From Proteobacteria bacterium UBA2363 (GTDB lineage Bacteria > Pseudomonadota > Gammaproteobacteria > Xanthomonadales > UBA2363), in assembly GCA_002344355.1 (NCBI GenBank), contig DDTN01000043.1, positions 22,417-86,416 on the forward strand: 64,000 nucleotides of DNA. The letters run 5' to 3'. The position numbers were made by a program, and so were the translations under genes. Below, one piece after another: positions 63,961 through 64,000 of this stretch. The first letter of the stretch is position 1; each line of letters begins with the position of its first letter. The notes beneath the pieces are model-generated. The model did not search any database, was not told the origin of the DNA, and was given only the letters and a program-made list of their open reading frames with translations.

Positions 63961-64000
63961 CCCCGGCTCCCGGCTCCCGGCCCCGGCCCCGGCCCCGGCC
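63961..64000. repeat. Low-complexity CCCGGCTC/CCCCGG repeat
   Basis: The last 40 bases are two CCCGGCT units followed by CCCCGG repeated to the window edge, so the array continues outside. Bases 63912-63960 contain no gene. Confidence 0.7.

Noticed and set aside
63912..64000. CRISPR or tandem gene at the window end
   Set aside because: The repeat unit is a six- to seven-base low-complexity motif without spacers.

Overview
The window is one continuous stretch of a very GC-rich (about 70% or more by eye) proteobacterial chromosome. Gene content and order point to Gammaproteobacteria, most likely order Xanthomonadales (Lysobacterales). The evidence is the maf / yceD-rpmF-fabH-fabD-fabG-acpP-fabF-pabB-pabC-mltG-tmk-holB block with pilZ nearby, a type IV pilus type PilZ, Ser/Thr kinases with TPR tails, and secreted proteins ending in an LF..GFE-like tail. 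That placement is from remembered gene order and protein likeness, not a search. No tRNA, rRNA, insertion sequence, prophage or CRISPR array is visible. Genes are dense, usually one clear frame per locus, and many neighbours overlap by 1-4 bases.

Layout. 1-537: the 3' end of murB. 600-7725: a secreted-protein block, with a DUF1800/DUF1501 Tat-type pair (+) facing a translationally coupled pair (-) made of an LVIVD/Ig-like protein and a PKD-propeller-dihaem peroxidase fusion. 8144-10423: a fused E1 of a branched-chain 2-oxoacid dehydrogenase. 10725-16788: a secreted protein of unknown role, a Ser/Thr kinase with TPRs, and a subtilisin with a P domain. 16929-21109: GNAT, pilin-like protein, glutaryl-CoA dehydrogenase, polysaccharide deacetylase and a DMT permease. 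21152-24909: a second kinase-TPR protein divergent from an FHA-GGDEF protein. 24944-28751: a flotillin / YqiJ / PspA membrane-stress operon headed by a ribbon-helix-helix-like gene with a repeat-rich operator candidate. 28750-33508: ispG, xseA, an IMPACT protein and a CNNM-CBS protein. 33752-39553: a four-gene ligase-associated DNA repair operon. 39658-44230: a FadJ-like protein, pilZ, beta-carbonic anhydrase and a tandem universal stress protein. 44231-56726: a thioredoxin-SH3-like protein, then the fatty acid / folate / cell wall / replication housekeeping block and maf. 56769-63911: a GT-C glycosyltransferase, leucine dehydrogenase, isovaleryl-CoA dehydrogenase, a DUF2306-like membrane protein and a DesK/DesR-type two-component system.

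How the parts fit. Leucine dehydrogenase, the fused E1 and isovaleryl-CoA dehydrogenase are three steps of leucine catabolism; their acyl-CoA intermediates can also prime FabH, the source of iso-branched fatty acids common in Xanthomonadales (inference). The points most worth a second look are the RHH-PspA-flotillin operon and its 22-bp-spaced repeats, the kinase / FHA-diguanylate cyclase pair, the tail motif shared by secreted proteins, the pilin-fold protein without a prepilin leader, and the broken holB-pilZ and rpmF-plsX-fabH neighbourhoods.
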